NCBI RefSeq assembly: GCF_024300825.1
Contig: NZ_CP101323.1
Coordinates: forward strand, 744,001-808,000
DNA length: 64,000 nt
DNA from: Natronomonas gomsonensis
Lineage (GTDB): Archaea; Halobacteriota; Halobacteria; Halobacteriales; Haloarculaceae
Direction: 5' to 3'
Part shown: in pieces, positions 1 to 8,830 of the stretch
Layout of the letters: the number at the start of each line of letters is the position of its first letter
Numbering within the stretch: position 1 is the first letter of the stretch
Position numbers and translations under genes: made by a program
Notes under the pieces: generated by a model
Told to the model about the DNA's origin: nothing
Seen by the model: only the letters and a program-made list of their open reading frames with translations
The model's database searches: none

Positions 1-1033
1 ACCCCGACCCACCGTGAATCTGGACGCACTCGTTGGCTGCGTCGACGGCGATACGGGAGGCGAACTCCTTGGCCATCGAGGCGAGCATCGTGTTCGGCTG
101 GCCGCCGGAGTCGACTTCCCAGGCGGATTTGTAGGTGAGGTTGCGTGCGGCTTCGGTTTCGGTGTGCATGTCGGCGAGTTTGTGCTGGATAGCCTGGAAG
201 TCGCCGATGGGACGGCCGAACTGCTCTCGTTCCTGTGCGTATTCGAGAGCGCGCTCGGCGGCACCTTTCGCAATCCCAATACCCTGTGCGGCGACGCCGG
301 TTCGAGTGGCGTCGAAGAAGTTCATCTGCTGGAGGAAGCCGGCACCTTCCGCACCGACGAGGTTTTCCTCGGGGACACGCACGTTATCGAGGATGAGTTC
401 GGCGGTGTCGGAGGCGCGGATGCCCATCTTGCCCGTGATTTTGTCGGCTTCGAAGCCGTCGCGGTCGGATTCGACGATAATCTGGGAGAAGCCGTTGTAG
501 CGGCCGTCGGCATCCGGGTCCGTTTTACACAACACGACGAAGAAGTCACCAACGCTGCCGTTGGTAATCCACATCTTGTTGCCGTTGATAACCCACTCGT
601 CGCCGTCCTTCTCCGCCCGCGTCGACACCGACGACACGTCAGACCCCGTGTCAGGCTCGGAGATTGCGGCTCCGGAGATGGCATCGCCCCTCGCGACGGG
701 TTCGAGGTACTCCTCTTTCTGCTCTTCGGTGCCGTATTCGAGGATTGCCTCGGTGCCGAAACTCGTGGCGAGAATCGACAGCGCGATACCGGGGTCGGCC
801 GCGAACAGTTCCTCGGCGATGAGAACCGAGTCGACGGCCCCGTAGCCGGCGCCACCGTACTCGATGGGAATCGTCGCTCCACAGAGACCCATCTCGGCGG
901 CCTCGTCGACGATGTCGTGGGGGAACTTCTCTTCGCGGTCGTACTCCTGTGCGTTCGGTCGGACTTCGTTGTCGGCGAAGCGCTTGACCTCTTCTTTGAG
1001 TTGTTGTTGCTCGTCGGAGAGCCCAAAGTCCAT
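1..1033 (-). CDS. Acyl-CoA dehydrogenase, C-terminus cut by window edge
   Basis: Flavin-dependent acyl-CoA dehydrogenase, which makes the trans-2 double bond in the first step of fatty-acid beta-oxidation. The start is the ATG at 1033 (MDFGLSDEQQQLKEEV), typical of the family. About 344 of the usual ~380 residues are visible. They include the substrate/FAD middle-domain signatures AISEPDTGSD and MWITNG, the C-terminal helical segment GIAKGAAERALEYAQERE, and VQIHGGSG at the very edge. The catalytic glutamate, which lies a little after this last motif in most members, is outside the window. The gene is divergent from the HADH/ECH fusion gene, so a shared promoter region in 1034-1168 and a common beta-oxidation role are likely. 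Chain-length specificity cannot be read from the sequence. Confidence 0.93.
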   Translation of the reverse strand, partial: MDFGLSDEQQQLKEEVKRFADNEVRPNAQEYDREEKFPHDIVDEAAEMGLCGATIPIEYGGAGYGAVDSVLIAEELFAADPGIALSILATSFGTEAILEYGTEEQKEEYLEPVARGDAISGAAISEPDTGSDVSSVSTRAEKDGDEWVINGNKMWITNGSVGDFFVVLCKTDPDADGRYNGFSQIIVESDRDGFEADKITGKMGIRASDTAELILDNVRVPEENLVGAEGAGFLQQMNFFDATRTGVAAQGIGIAKGAAERALEYAQEREQFGRPIGDFQAIQHKLADMHTETEAARNLTYKSAWEVDSGGQPNTMLASMAKEFASRIAVDAANECVQIHGGSG

Positions 1034-1168
1034 GATTCTTCAACAGGATTGCCACCACATAACACTTCTCAATTGGCCCAACCGGTTGGGTGGCCGACGC
1101 TTCAGTACGAAAACAAGCCGAGAAGGAAACGTTGAAACACGTTCCGAGTGTGGTCTCGCCTGCTAACA

Positions 1169-3136
1169 ATGGAATTCGACGATATCGAGACCATCGCGGT
1201 GCTCGGGGCCGGTAACATGGGCCACGGCATCGCGGAGGTCGCCGCCCTCGCGGGATACGACGTGAACCTGCGGGACATCAAAGAGGAGTTCGTCCAGAAC
1301 GGCTACGAGCAGATAGAGTGGTCGCTTGAGAAACTCGCCGAGAAAGAACAGATTTCCGAGGAGGAATCCGAGAACGCCATCGACCGCGTGACGCCGTACG
1401 TCGACGTTGAAGACGCCGTCGGCGAGGCCGACTTCGTCATCGAGGCCGTCCCCGAGAAGATGGACATCAAGAAGGACGTCTACGGTGACGTCGAGGAACA
1501 CCTCCCCGAAGACGCCATCATCACCTCCAACACGTCTTCGCTTTCGATTACGGACTTGTCGGAAGTCACCGAGCGGCCCGAGCAGTTCTGCGGGATGCAC
1601 TTCTTCAACCCGCCGGTCCGGATGCAACTCGTCGAGGTCATATCCGGTGCACACACCGCCGATGAGACCCTCGATGCGACCGAGGAACTCGCCGAGGCGT
1701 TCGGCAAAACGCCCGTCCGCGTCCGCAAGGACTCCCCCGGCTTCATCGTCAACCGTATCCTCGTTCCCCTGATGAACGAGGCCTGCTGGATGGTCTCGGA
1801 GGACGCCGCCACGAAGGAGGAAATCGACTCGACGACGAAGTTCGACATGGGCCTGCCGATGGGGTCGTTCGAACTCGGCGACCAAGTCGGCAACGACGTG
1901 ACCTACCACGTCCTGGAGTACATGCACGAGGTATTGGGCGAACCCTACGAGCCCGCACCGTACCTCGAGGAAATCGTCGAAGCGGAGCGCTTCGGCAAGA
2001 AGACCGGCAAGGGCTTCTACGACTACGAGGACGGCGACGGACCGGACATCCCGACCGACGCCGGTAGCGAGGACATCGCCAACCGACTGGTCGCCGTGAT
2101 GGCCAACGAAGTCGGTAACCTCGTCGGCAACGACGTCTCGAACCCCGCCGACATCGACGAGGCAGTCATGCTCGGTGCCGGCTTCCCGGACGGCCCGGCG
2201 AAACTCGCCGACGACGTTGGCCTCGATACGCTCGTCGAGACGCTCGAAGAACTGGGCGAGGAGACGGGCCACCCGCGCTTCGAAGTCTCCGACGGTCTGC
2301 AGGAAGCCGCCGAGGCCGGCGGTTTCCACGGCGGCGACGACGACGGCGAAGTCGAGTTCACCAACATCGAGATTCGCCACCCCGGCGACATGGTCGGTCA
2401 AATCGTCCTCGACCGCGAGGCTCGGATGAACACCATCAACCCGGACCTTCTGGACGAACTCGCCGAAGCCATCGACCTGATGGAGGACGACGACGAGGTC
2501 CGTGCCCTCCTCATCACGGGCAAGGGCGACCGCGCGTTCTCCGCCGGCGCCGACGTGACCTCGATGGCCTCCAACGCCGAACCGCTGGAAGCCATCGAAC
2601 TCTCCCGGAAGGGCCAACAGACCTTCGGCAAGCTCGAAGACTGCGACATGCCGGTCGTCGCCGGCATCGACGGCTTCGCGCTGGGCGGCGGCTTCGAGCT
2701 GTCGCTGTGCTGTGACTTCCGCATCGCCTCCGAGCGGTCGGAACTCGGCACGCCCGAGCACAACCTCGGTCTGCTCCCCGGCTGGGGTGGCACTCAGCGT
2801 CTCGGCCGTATCGCCGGCCTCGGCCGCGCCAAGGAAATCGTCTTCACCGCCGAGCGGTACGACCCCGAGACGATGTACGACTACGACGTGGTCAACGAAG
2901 TCGTCGAGAACGACGAGTTCGACGAGCGCGTCCACGAGTTCGCCGCCGACCTCGCCGCCGGTCCGCCGGTCTCCCAAAAACTGACCAAGCGCGCGATGCA
3001 CCGTGGCTTCGAGGACGTCGAAGCCGGCCTCGAACTCGAAGCCCAGGCGTTCGGTCACCTCATCGGCACGGACGACCTCATGGAGGGCATCACGGCCTTC
3101 ATGGGCGACACCGAACCCGAGTTCGAAGGCAAGTAA
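1169..3136 (+). CDS. 3-hydroxyacyl-CoA dehydrogenase / enoyl-CoA hydratase fusion
   Basis: Bifunctional beta-oxidation enzyme of 655 aa that hydrates enoyl-CoA and oxidises L-3-hydroxyacyl-CoA with NAD. The N-terminal half is the HADH part: a Rossmann glycine motif GAGNMGHGIAEVAALAG near residue 14 and the HFFNPP segment with the catalytic His. The C-terminal ~260 aa are a crotonase domain with the oxyanion-hole segment FSAGADV, GFALGGGFELSL and PEHNLGLLPGWGGTQRL, which carry the two glutamates expected for a hydratase. The order (HADH first, crotonase last) is the reverse of bacterial FadB and is known from archaeal fusions. The ATG at 1169 is preferred to an in-frame GTG 21 nt upstream. A T-rich terminator follows the stop codon. 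Confidence 0.95.
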   Translation: MEFDDIETIAVLGAGNMGHGIAEVAALAGYDVNLRDIKEEFVQNGYEQIEWSLEKLAEKEQISEEESENAIDRVTPYVDVEDAVGEADFVIEAVPEKMDIKKDVYGDVEEHLPEDAIITSNTSSLSITDLSEVTERPEQFCGMHFFNPPVRMQLVEVISGAHTADETLDATEELAEAFGKTPVRVRKDSPGFIVNRILVPLMNEACWMVSEDAATKEEIDSTTKFDMGLPMGSFELGDQVGNDVTYHVLEYMHEVLGEPYEPAPYLEEIVEAERFGKKTGKGFYDYEDGDGPDIPTDAGSEDIANRLVAVMANEVGNLVGNDVSNPADIDEAVMLGAGFPDGPAKLADDVGLDTLVETLEELGEETGHPRFEVSDGLQEAAEAGGFHGGDDDGEVEFTNIEIRHPGDMVGQIVLDREARMNTINPDLLDELAEAIDLMEDDDEVRALLITGKGDRAFSAGADVTSMASNAEPLEAIELSRKGQQTFGKLEDCDMPVVAGIDGFALGGGFELSLCCDFRIASERSELGTPEHNLGLLPGWGGTQRLGRIAGLGRAKEIVFTAERYDPETMYDYDVVNEVVENDEFDERVHEFAADLAAGPPVSQKLTKRAMHRGFEDVEAGLELEAQAFGHLIGTDDLMEGITAFMGDTEPEFEGK

Positions 3137-3151
3137 CGTCGATTCCACCCG

Positions 3152-3164
3152 ATTTTGATTTTTT
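3152..3164 (+). terminator. T-rich transcription terminator
   Basis: The run GATTTTGATTTTTT starts about 15 nt after the stop of the HADH/ECH gene. Archaeal intrinsic terminators are short T-tracts without a required hairpin, so this is a reasonable 3' end for that transcript. No transcript data are available to confirm it. Confidence 0.45.
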
Positions 3165-3226
3165 CCGACGCCCGATAGCAGCCCGCTCCGAAACCGACAA
3201 CCGACAGCCGCGTCTACCCGGACGTG

Positions 3227-3493
3227 ATGGTCGGCTCCAGAACCCTGACGGCGCTGGTGGGACTCCTCGGCAGCCTCGCTGTCAGTGCAGCGCTGTACTG
3301 GTATACGGGGTCGGTGCTGTTCTTCCTGTTCGTCCCCTTCGTTCCGTTCCTGTTCGGCTCAGGCGGCCTCACCGACGAGTCGGGGCGACAGCCGAAACGA
3401 TGTGGCAGGTGTGGGTTCAGGACGACCGAGGAATCCTACGACTACTGTCCGCGGGACGGAAGCCGACTGGTCGAGACGGACGGCGATTACTGA
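3227..3493 (+). CDS. Small membrane protein with C-terminal zinc ribbon
   Basis: Unrecognised 88-aa protein. Two hydrophobic stretches (about residues 6-24 and 26-43) suggest a membrane hairpin. They are followed by a short hydrophilic tail with CGRCGF and YCPRDG, i.e. two CxxC-type knuckles (the second has a single visible Cys), resembling a small zinc ribbon facing the cytosol. The ATG at 3227 is chosen over the overlapping GTG at 3224. The gene converges on the AI-2E-type permease, and the two coding regions overlap by 7 nt. No function is assigned. Such TM-plus-ribbon proteins are common and poorly described in haloarchaea. Confidence 0.7.
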   Translation: MVGSRTLTALVGLLGSLAVSAALYWYTGSVLFFLFVPFVPFLFGSGGLTDESGRQPKRCGRCGFRTTEESYDYCPRDGSRLVETDGDY

Positions 3494-4695
3494 GTGTCCT
3501 CACGTTTGTCGTCTCCCGCATCCTCTTCGACCGGTTCGGACTCGGTGGAGTCAGTCACGTCGGACTCGGCCGCCACCGACTCCGCTGCAGTGGGACTGCT
3601 ATGGTGTGACTGCCGCAGCGCGGCGGGTGAGACAACTATCGGCTGAATCGGCGTGCCGTCGAGCAGTTCCGGGAGGACGAAGCGGGCGAAGTGAAACACC
3701 AACACGAGCAACAGCGGTCCAAGGAACAGCCCGTACCAGCCGAACAACAGTGGTCCGAGGATGTAGGCCACCATCACGAGCCCGACGTGGAGATTCCGGC
3801 CGGAGACGTACGGGCGCAGGAGGAGGTCCGGAATGAAATCGATGAGAATCCCCGAGATGACGAAGAACACCACGGGAAACCACAGTGGGTCGCCCCGGAG
3901 CAGCGCCTGTCCGAACAGCAATCCGCCGACCGGGACGTACACCAGTTTCATTCCGACCACTGGAACGAGACTGGTGACGCCGACGAGAATGCCCAACAGC
4001 GCCGGGTATGGGACTGCGAGCCCGGGCGGGGCGACGAGGTTCAGCAGGCTGTAGGTGATGGTGCCGATGACGGCCGCGATGACGGCGTTGAGGATGTTAC
4101 CGAAGTAGACGCTCTTGAGGTCGCGGTCGACCGCCGTGCCGTAGGCGTCGAGGACACCCGCCTCGTCGCCGAAAACGTCGCGCACCCAGCCGGCGAGTTT
4201 CGGCCCGTCACGGAGCAGGTAGAACGTGAGCGCGAGCGCGACGAACAGGTGCAGGAGCACCGAGACGACGAAGGGAAGGTAGTCGTAAATCCCGTCGAAG
4301 ACGACGAGAAGTGCGTCGACGACGTCGGGGTTTTGGAACAGCGTCGCCGGGTCTTCGACGAGCGCCGACACGTCGAAGTACGGCGAGACGATGCTCTGGA
4401 CCGGACCCAAGTCGACGGTTTGAGCGAGCGTTCTGAGTTCCTGTAGCGCGACCGCGGTCGTGTACGCCAACAGGAGAATGACTGGGACGGAAAGACAGAG
4501 GAGCGATGCTGCGGCGGCGAACGTCGGGCGGAGGTGTCCACGCAGGTGGCGGTACAGCGGCCGCGAGACGTAGTACAGAAACAGGGCCGTGACGACCGTC
4601 CCAACGAAGGCGTAGAACGTCGCGGCGACGACGATGGCGAAAGCGAGACCGACGCCCCACCACGCCAGTCGGCCACGGGAGGATTCGCTGACCAT
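3487..4695 (-). CDS. AI-2E/PerM family membrane permease
   Basis: A 402-aa integral membrane protein of the AI-2E transporter (formerly UPF0118/PerM) family. About eight hydrophobic helices are visible, with a pair near the N-terminus (WWGVGLAFAIVVAATFYAF), the family-typical PGLAVPYPALLGILVGVTSL stretch, and a long hydrophilic, acidic C-terminal tail (about the last 50 residues) rich in E, D and S. The start at 4695 (MVSESSRGRL) removes an unlikely low-complexity extension. Members have been linked to autoinducer-2 export or Na+/H+ antiport, and the substrate here cannot be inferred. It is divergent from the MgtC-like gene with a 76-nt spacer. Confidence 0.85.
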   Translation of the reverse strand: MVSESSRGRLAWWGVGLAFAIVVAATFYAFVGTVVTALFLYYVSRPLYRHLRGHLRPTFAAAASLLCLSVPVILLLAYTTAVALQELRTLAQTVDLGPVQSIVSPYFDVSALVEDPATLFQNPDVVDALLVVFDGIYDYLPFVVSVLLHLFVALALTFYLLRDGPKLAGWVRDVFGDEAGVLDAYGTAVDRDLKSVYFGNILNAVIAAVIGTITYSLLNLVAPPGLAVPYPALLGILVGVTSLVPVVGMKLVYVPVGGLLFGQALLRGDPLWFPVVFFVISGILIDFIPDLLLRPYVSGRNLHVGLVMVAYILGPLLFGWYGLFLGPLLLVLVFHFARFVLPELLDGTPIQPIVVSPAALRQSHHSSPTAAESVAAESDVTDSTESEPVEEDAGDDKREDTQ

Positions 4696-4771
4696 ACCCC
4701 ACCCCGGACCCCGACGATTAAAAATCCGACCCGCCGATGGCCTTACCACCTCCGCCCGCCAACGGCCGTCG

Positions 4772-6034
4772 ATGAGTTCCCTGGGCCCGGTGGTGTTGGA
4801 CGACAGCGTGGTCGCGCTCGTGTTGGCGGCGGCGCTGGGGCTGTTTCTCGGCCTCGAACGCGAGTGGTCCGAGAAGACCGCCGGCATCCGGACCTTCTCG
4901 CTCGTCAGCCTCTCTGCGGCGGTGTTCACCATCCTCGAGGAACCGCTGTTGCTCGTCGCCGGGGCGTTGCTGGTCGTCGCGTTGGGCGTCGTCCTCGGCG
5001 TGCAGGGACTGCTCGGACAGGTCGATACGCTCTCGCTTACGACCTCGGCGTCGCTGCTGGTCGCCTACGGCGTCGGCGCGTTGGTCGCCGCGGGGTTCGT
5101 CGTCGAGGGGGTGACGGTCGCGGTCGTCTCCTCGTTCGTCCTCGTGTTGCGAGAGGAACTGCACGGCATCGCCGAGGCCCTCTCGCGAGAGGAGGTCCGC
5201 TCCGGAACCGAGTTCGCCATCCTCGCGTTCGTCGTCTACCCCCTGTTGCCGACCGGCGAACAGAGCCTCTCGGTCGCCACACTCTCGGTGTCCTTCGAAC
5301 CGCGGGTCGTCTGGTTGATGGTCGTGTTCGTCGCCGGTATCGGCATCGTTAACTACGCCATCGTCAGGATGTACGGCGGTCGCGGCATCGTCGTCACGGG
5401 GTTTTTCGGCGGGTTGGCCTCCTCGACGGCCGTCGTCGGGGCGATACTCGACCACGTCGGCCAGAGCCGGGAGGTGACCGACTACGGCGTGGCGGCGGTG
5501 CTGTTGGCGAACGCCTCGATGGCGCTCCGGAACCTCGCTATCGCCGTCGTGTTCACGCTCGGTGCTGGGGTTCTCTACGAACCACTGATTCCCCTCGGGG
5601 CGGTCATCGTGGGTGCGGTCGTCGTCGCGGCGACCACGGCCGACTGGTCTTCGACTATCGAAATGGAACTGGACACGCCGTTTACGCTTCGGTACGCCCT
5701 CGGTGTCGGCGCCCTGTTCCTCGCGGTGCTGTTGGGCGGCGGCTTCGCGGAAGCGCAGTTCGGCACCGGCGGACTGTACGTCGCCGCGCTGCTCGCCGGG
5801 TTGGTCTCCAGTGCGGGCGCGACCGCCTCTGCGGTCGTTCTCTACTCCAACGGGAGCGTCACTGCCCCGGAGGCGACGATTGCCATTCTGCTGGCGACGG
5901 CCGCCAGCATCGCCGTCAAGGCGGGGTTGAGCGCGATGTCGCCGAACCGGGCGTTCGCTCGGAGCGTTCTCCTCCGAAGCGCCGCGGTGCTGGGCGTCGC
6001 TGCCGTCGTGACTGCACTGGTCTTCATCGCCTGA
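4772..6034 (+). CDS. MgtC/SapB-DUF4010 family membrane protein
   Basis: A 420-aa multi-pass membrane protein. The N-terminal ~140 residues match the MgtC/SapB fold: GLFLGLEREWSEKTAGIRTF, where the arginine/glutamate-rich loop after helix 1 is the family signature, followed by LLVAYGVGALVAAG. The remainder is a DUF4010-type domain of about seven helices, with GFFGGLASSTAVVGAI and LVSSAGATASAVVLYSNG. The ATG at 4772 sits just before the first helix. The MgtC family is associated with Mg2+ limitation and virulence in bacteria. The transported substrate, if any, of the MgtC-DUF4010 fusion is not established. Confidence 0.85.
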   Translation: MSSLGPVVLDDSVVALVLAAALGLFLGLEREWSEKTAGIRTFSLVSLSAAVFTILEEPLLLVAGALLVVALGVVLGVQGLLGQVDTLSLTTSASLLVAYGVGALVAAGFVVEGVTVAVVSSFVLVLREELHGIAEALSREEVRSGTEFAILAFVVYPLLPTGEQSLSVATLSVSFEPRVVWLMVVFVAGIGIVNYAIVRMYGGRGIVVTGFFGGLASSTAVVGAILDHVGQSREVTDYGVAAVLLANASMALRNLAIAVVFTLGAGVLYEPLIPLGAVIVGAVVVAATTADWSSTIEMELDTPFTLRYALGVGALFLAVLLGGGFAEAQFGTGGLYVAALLAGLVSSAGATASAVVLYSNGSVTAPEATIAILLATAASIAVKAGLSAMSPNRAFARSVLLRSAAVLGVAAVVTALVFIA

Positions 6035-6047
6035 ACAGGCAGTGTGA

Positions 6048-6056
6048 ACTATTAAC
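6048..6056 (+). promoter_or_regulatory. TATA-like box of the aminotransferase gene
   Basis: The AT-rich ACTATTAAC lies in the short GC-rich gap about 28 nt before the ATG at 6080. This is the spacing expected for a leaderless or nearly leaderless archaeal transcript, and it supports the chosen start. Confidence 0.4.
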
Positions 6057-6079
6057 ACGCGACTCGACCAATATCGTGT

Positions 6080-7414
6080 ATGGACCGCGAGACGACCTCG
6101 CCGCAGGTCGACGAGATACCCGGACCGAACGCCCGAGAGCGGGTCGATTTCCATCGGTCGCTTGCCGCCCCGAGTACGTACGTCTACGAGTTCGTCTGGG
6201 ACGTGACCGAACCCGCAATCGGACCGTTCTGTACGGACGCCGATGGCAACGTCCTCATGGACTTCACCGGCCACGTCCCCGCCGCGCCGCTGGGGTACAA
6301 CAACCCCGAACTGCTCGAACGGATGGACGCCTTCGACATGATAGACCCGGTGAAGATAGCCGGACAGGATTTTTACTCGACGGCCGGTGACCCCGCTGAC
6401 GTGGATTTTCCGGGGCCGCCGGAGTTGATGGAGCGTCTAGTCGACGCCTCTCCGGAACGCTTCGATACGGTCTTTCTCTCGAACTCCGGCGCCGAAGCCG
6501 TCGAAAACGGCCTGAAAATCAGCTACGACCGGACCGGCGGGAAATACGCCATCACCTTCGAGGGGGCCTTCCACGGCCGGACGCTGGGGACGCTGTCGTT
6601 GAACCGCTCGAAGGAGATCTACCGCCGTGAGTTCCCCGAAATCGGCCCCGTCCACGACGTGCCGTTCTGTCGGGACGGGAGTTGTACGGCGGCGACGTGT
6701 GAGTGTGGGTTCTTCGCGGGCGACACCACGAAACTCCGGCGGATGTTGGACCCCGAGACGGGGTACGTCAACGCCGAGGAGGTGGCGTATCTCATCCTCG
6801 AACCGATACAGGGCGAAGGCGGGTACCACGTCCCCAGCGACGCGTTCATGCGAGAGGTCGCCGACATCTGTGAGCGCCACGACATCGTGCTCATCGCCGA
6901 CGAAATCCAATCCGGGATGGGACGTACCGGCGACTTCTGGGCCTCCGACGGCTTCCCAATCGAACCCGACATCATCTGTGCGGCGAAGGGCGCCCGCGTC
7001 GGTGCGACCATCGCCAACGAGTCGATTTTTCCCGAGGAGGAGTCACGGCTCTCCTCGACGTGGGGGGCCGGTGACATCGTCGACTCCATGCAGGGCGCGC
7101 TCACCATCGACGTGATTCACGAGGAAAACTTACTCGACAACGCCGTCACTCGGGGCGAGCAGGCGACCGCGGAACTCGACGACGCGACCCTTCCGGGAGC
7201 CATCGACATCAGGGGTCGGGGGCTGATGCTCGCCGTCGAGTTCGACACCAAAGAACGCCGCGACGACGTACAGGACGAGGCGATGAAACGCGGCCTGTTG
7301 ACGCTCGGCTGTGGCTACAAGACGCTCCGGCTACTGCCGCCGCTGGACGTTCGGGAACGCGAAATCACGATGGCAATCGGGTTGCTGTCGGACGCTGCGG
7401 AAGCGGCCGCCTGA
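6080..7414 (+). CDS. Class III PLP aminotransferase with cysteine-rich insert
   Basis: A 444-aa fold-type I, class III aminotransferase (acetylornithine / 4-aminobutyrate / ornithine aminotransferase superfamily). The visible signatures are the phosphate-binding NSGAEAVENGLK, GAFHGRTLGTLSL, the PLP-pyridine Asp in LIADEIQSGMGRTG, and the Schiff-base lysine K303 in AAKGARVGA followed by STWGAGDIVDSM. An insertion near residues 195-212 carries four cysteines (C197, C202, C207, C209), absent from textbook members. The gene stands alone with its own TATA box, so pathway context does not reveal the amino donor. A GABA/beta-alanine or ornithine-type substrate is plausible but unproven. Confidence 0.9.
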   Translation: MDRETTSPQVDEIPGPNARERVDFHRSLAAPSTYVYEFVWDVTEPAIGPFCTDADGNVLMDFTGHVPAAPLGYNNPELLERMDAFDMIDPVKIAGQDFYSTAGDPADVDFPGPPELMERLVDASPERFDTVFLSNSGAEAVENGLKISYDRTGGKYAITFEGAFHGRTLGTLSLNRSKEIYRREFPEIGPVHDVPFCRDGSCTAATCECGFFAGDTTKLRRMLDPETGYVNAEEVAYLILEPIQGEGGYHVPSDAFMREVADICERHDIVLIADEIQSGMGRTGDFWASDGFPIEPDIICAAKGARVGATIANESIFPEEESRLSSTWGAGDIVDSMQGALTIDVIHEENLLDNAVTRGEQATAELDDATLPGAIDIRGRGLMLAVEFDTKERRDDVQDEAMKRGLLTLGCGYKTLRLLPPLDVREREITMAIGLLSDAAEAAA

Positions 7415-7423
7415 CCCCGTATC

Positions 7424-7765
7424 TCAGAACTGATATCGGCGTGCGTTGTCGTCCTGCGGTGGGTACTGCTCGCTCACGCCGCCGGCACCGCCGGTCATCT
7501 CCTCGAACGTCATCCCCGAGAGATACTCGTCGTAGGTCACGTCGTAGCCGCTCCGGAGGTGGAAATCGAGGTTTCCGGTCTCGACAGCACCCTGAAACAG
7601 GGTGTGAACCGCACGCCGGAGGAGTTCGTCCACGTCGTCGGGGTCGTACGCGCTGGCCAACATCGCGAGTTCGTTTCGCGTCTCGGCGTCCAACTCGACG
7701 GTGAGTTCCTCGCCCAACTCGGCGTAGGTCGCTTCGATGTCCTCCGAAAGGTCGTCCAATCCCAT
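7424..7765 (-). CDS. Conserved haloarchaeal hypothetical protein
   Basis: A 113-aa acidic soluble protein that I do not recognise. It begins MGLDDLSEDIEATYAELGEE and contains DETRNELAML-like and DPDDVDELLRRAVHTLFQ helices, consistent with a small all-alpha domain, then an extended C-terminus ending in aromatic residues. The ATG at 7765 is preferred over an in-frame upstream codon that would add 28 residues of non-acidic, proline-rich sequence. It converges on the aminotransferase (9 nt apart) and is divergent from mutY. No functional inference is justified. Confidence 0.65.
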   Translation of the reverse strand: MGLDDLSEDIEATYAELGEELTVELDAETRNELAMLASAYDPDDVDELLRRAVHTLFQGAVETGNLDFHLRSGYDVTYDEYLSGMTFEEMTGGAGGVSEQYPPQDDNARRYQF

Positions 7766-7875
7766 ACTGGTCGGTCGGTCCGGGCCGGGGAAGTGGGTTT
7801 CGTTCGGCAAAACGTTCGACTCCGATACCGCCGGAACCGTCACACACAAACGCCGGGCGGGGAAATCGAGGGGTG

Positions 7876-8793
7876 ATGACCGACGCCGCCGAGTTCCTCC
7901 CCGAAGACCCCGATGCGGTGCAGTCGGCGCTCGTCGAGTGGTACGAGGCCGACCACCGCGAGTACCCCTGGCGGCAGACGACGGACCCCTACGAGATTCT
8001 GGTCTCCGAGGTTATGAGCCAGCAGACCCAACTCGACCGCGTGGTCGATGCGTGGACCGATTTCCTCGAGGAGTGGCCCACCGTCGAGGCGCTGGCGGCC
8101 GCCGACCGCGCCGACGTGGTCGGCTTCTGGACCGACCACTCGCTGGGGTACAACAACCGCGCGAAGTACCTTCACGAGGCCGCAACCGAAGTCCTCGAAG
8201 AACACGGCGGCGAGTTTCCAGAAATACCGGAGGGACTACAGGAGTTGATGGGCGTCGGTCCCTACACCGCAAACGCCGTCGCCTCATTCGCGTTCAACAA
8301 CGGCGACGCGGTGGTCGATACGAACGTCAAGCGCGTGCTGTATCGGGCCTTCGACGTGCCCGATGACGACGACGCCTTCGCTGTCGTGGCGTCGGAACTG
8401 CTGCCCGACGGAGCGTCGCGGGTCTGGAACAACGCGATAATGGAGTTGGGCGGCGTCGCCTGCGAAAAGCAGCCGAACTGCGACGAGGCCGGCTGTCCGT
8501 GGCGAGCGTGGTGTCACGCCTACGAGAGCGGCGACTTCACGGCACCCGACGTACCGACACAACCCGAATTCGAGGGGTCGCGTCGGCAGATGCGGGGTCG
8601 CGTCGTCGCGACGCTCCGGGAGTTCGATGAACTCACCCTCGACGAACTCGGGCCACGCGTCCGCGTCGACTACTCGCCAGACGGTGAGTACGGCCGTGAG
8701 TGGCTCCGTGGACTGCTCGAGGACCTCGAAGCCGACGGATTGGTCGAACTCGACGGCGAGGACGAAGAGCCAGTCGCAGGACTGCAGAAGTGA
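7876..8793 (+). CDS. mutY: A/G-specific adenine DNA glycosylase MutY
   Basis: Base-excision repair glycosylase of 305 aa that removes adenine mispaired with 8-oxoguanine or guanine. HhH-GPD fold: E45 in SEVMSQQTQ (the MutY catalytic Glu), the HhH segment LMGVGPYTANAVASFAF, and the catalytic D148 in VVDTNVKR. The [4Fe-4S] loop has C196, C202, C207 and C213, a C-x5-C-x4-C-x5-C spacing rather than the classical C-x6-C-x2-C-x5-C. The Nudix-like C-terminal domain of bacterial MutY is absent. Instead about 80 residues look like a winged helix (MRGRVVATLREFDELTLDEL and onwards). The ATG at 7876 is used rather than the overlapping GTG at 7873. Confidence 0.92.
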   Translation: MTDAAEFLPEDPDAVQSALVEWYEADHREYPWRQTTDPYEILVSEVMSQQTQLDRVVDAWTDFLEEWPTVEALAAADRADVVGFWTDHSLGYNNRAKYLHEAATEVLEEHGGEFPEIPEGLQELMGVGPYTANAVASFAFNNGDAVVDTNVKRVLYRAFDVPDDDDAFAVVASELLPDGASRVWNNAIMELGGVACEKQPNCDEAGCPWRAWCHAYESGDFTAPDVPTQPEFEGSRRQMRGRVVATLREFDELTLDELGPRVRVDYSPDGEYGREWLRGLLEDLEADGLVELDGEDEEPVAGLQK

Positions 8794-8830
8794 CCACATC
8801 CCATTTATTCCCACCACGCCAACGCGCGGT

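Noticed and set aside
1163-3148. 661-codon open frame on the minus strand opposite the HADH/ECH gene
   Set aside because: High-GC haloarchaeal genes often leave long open antisense frames. This one has no family motif and mirrors the codon structure of the clear gene on the plus strand.
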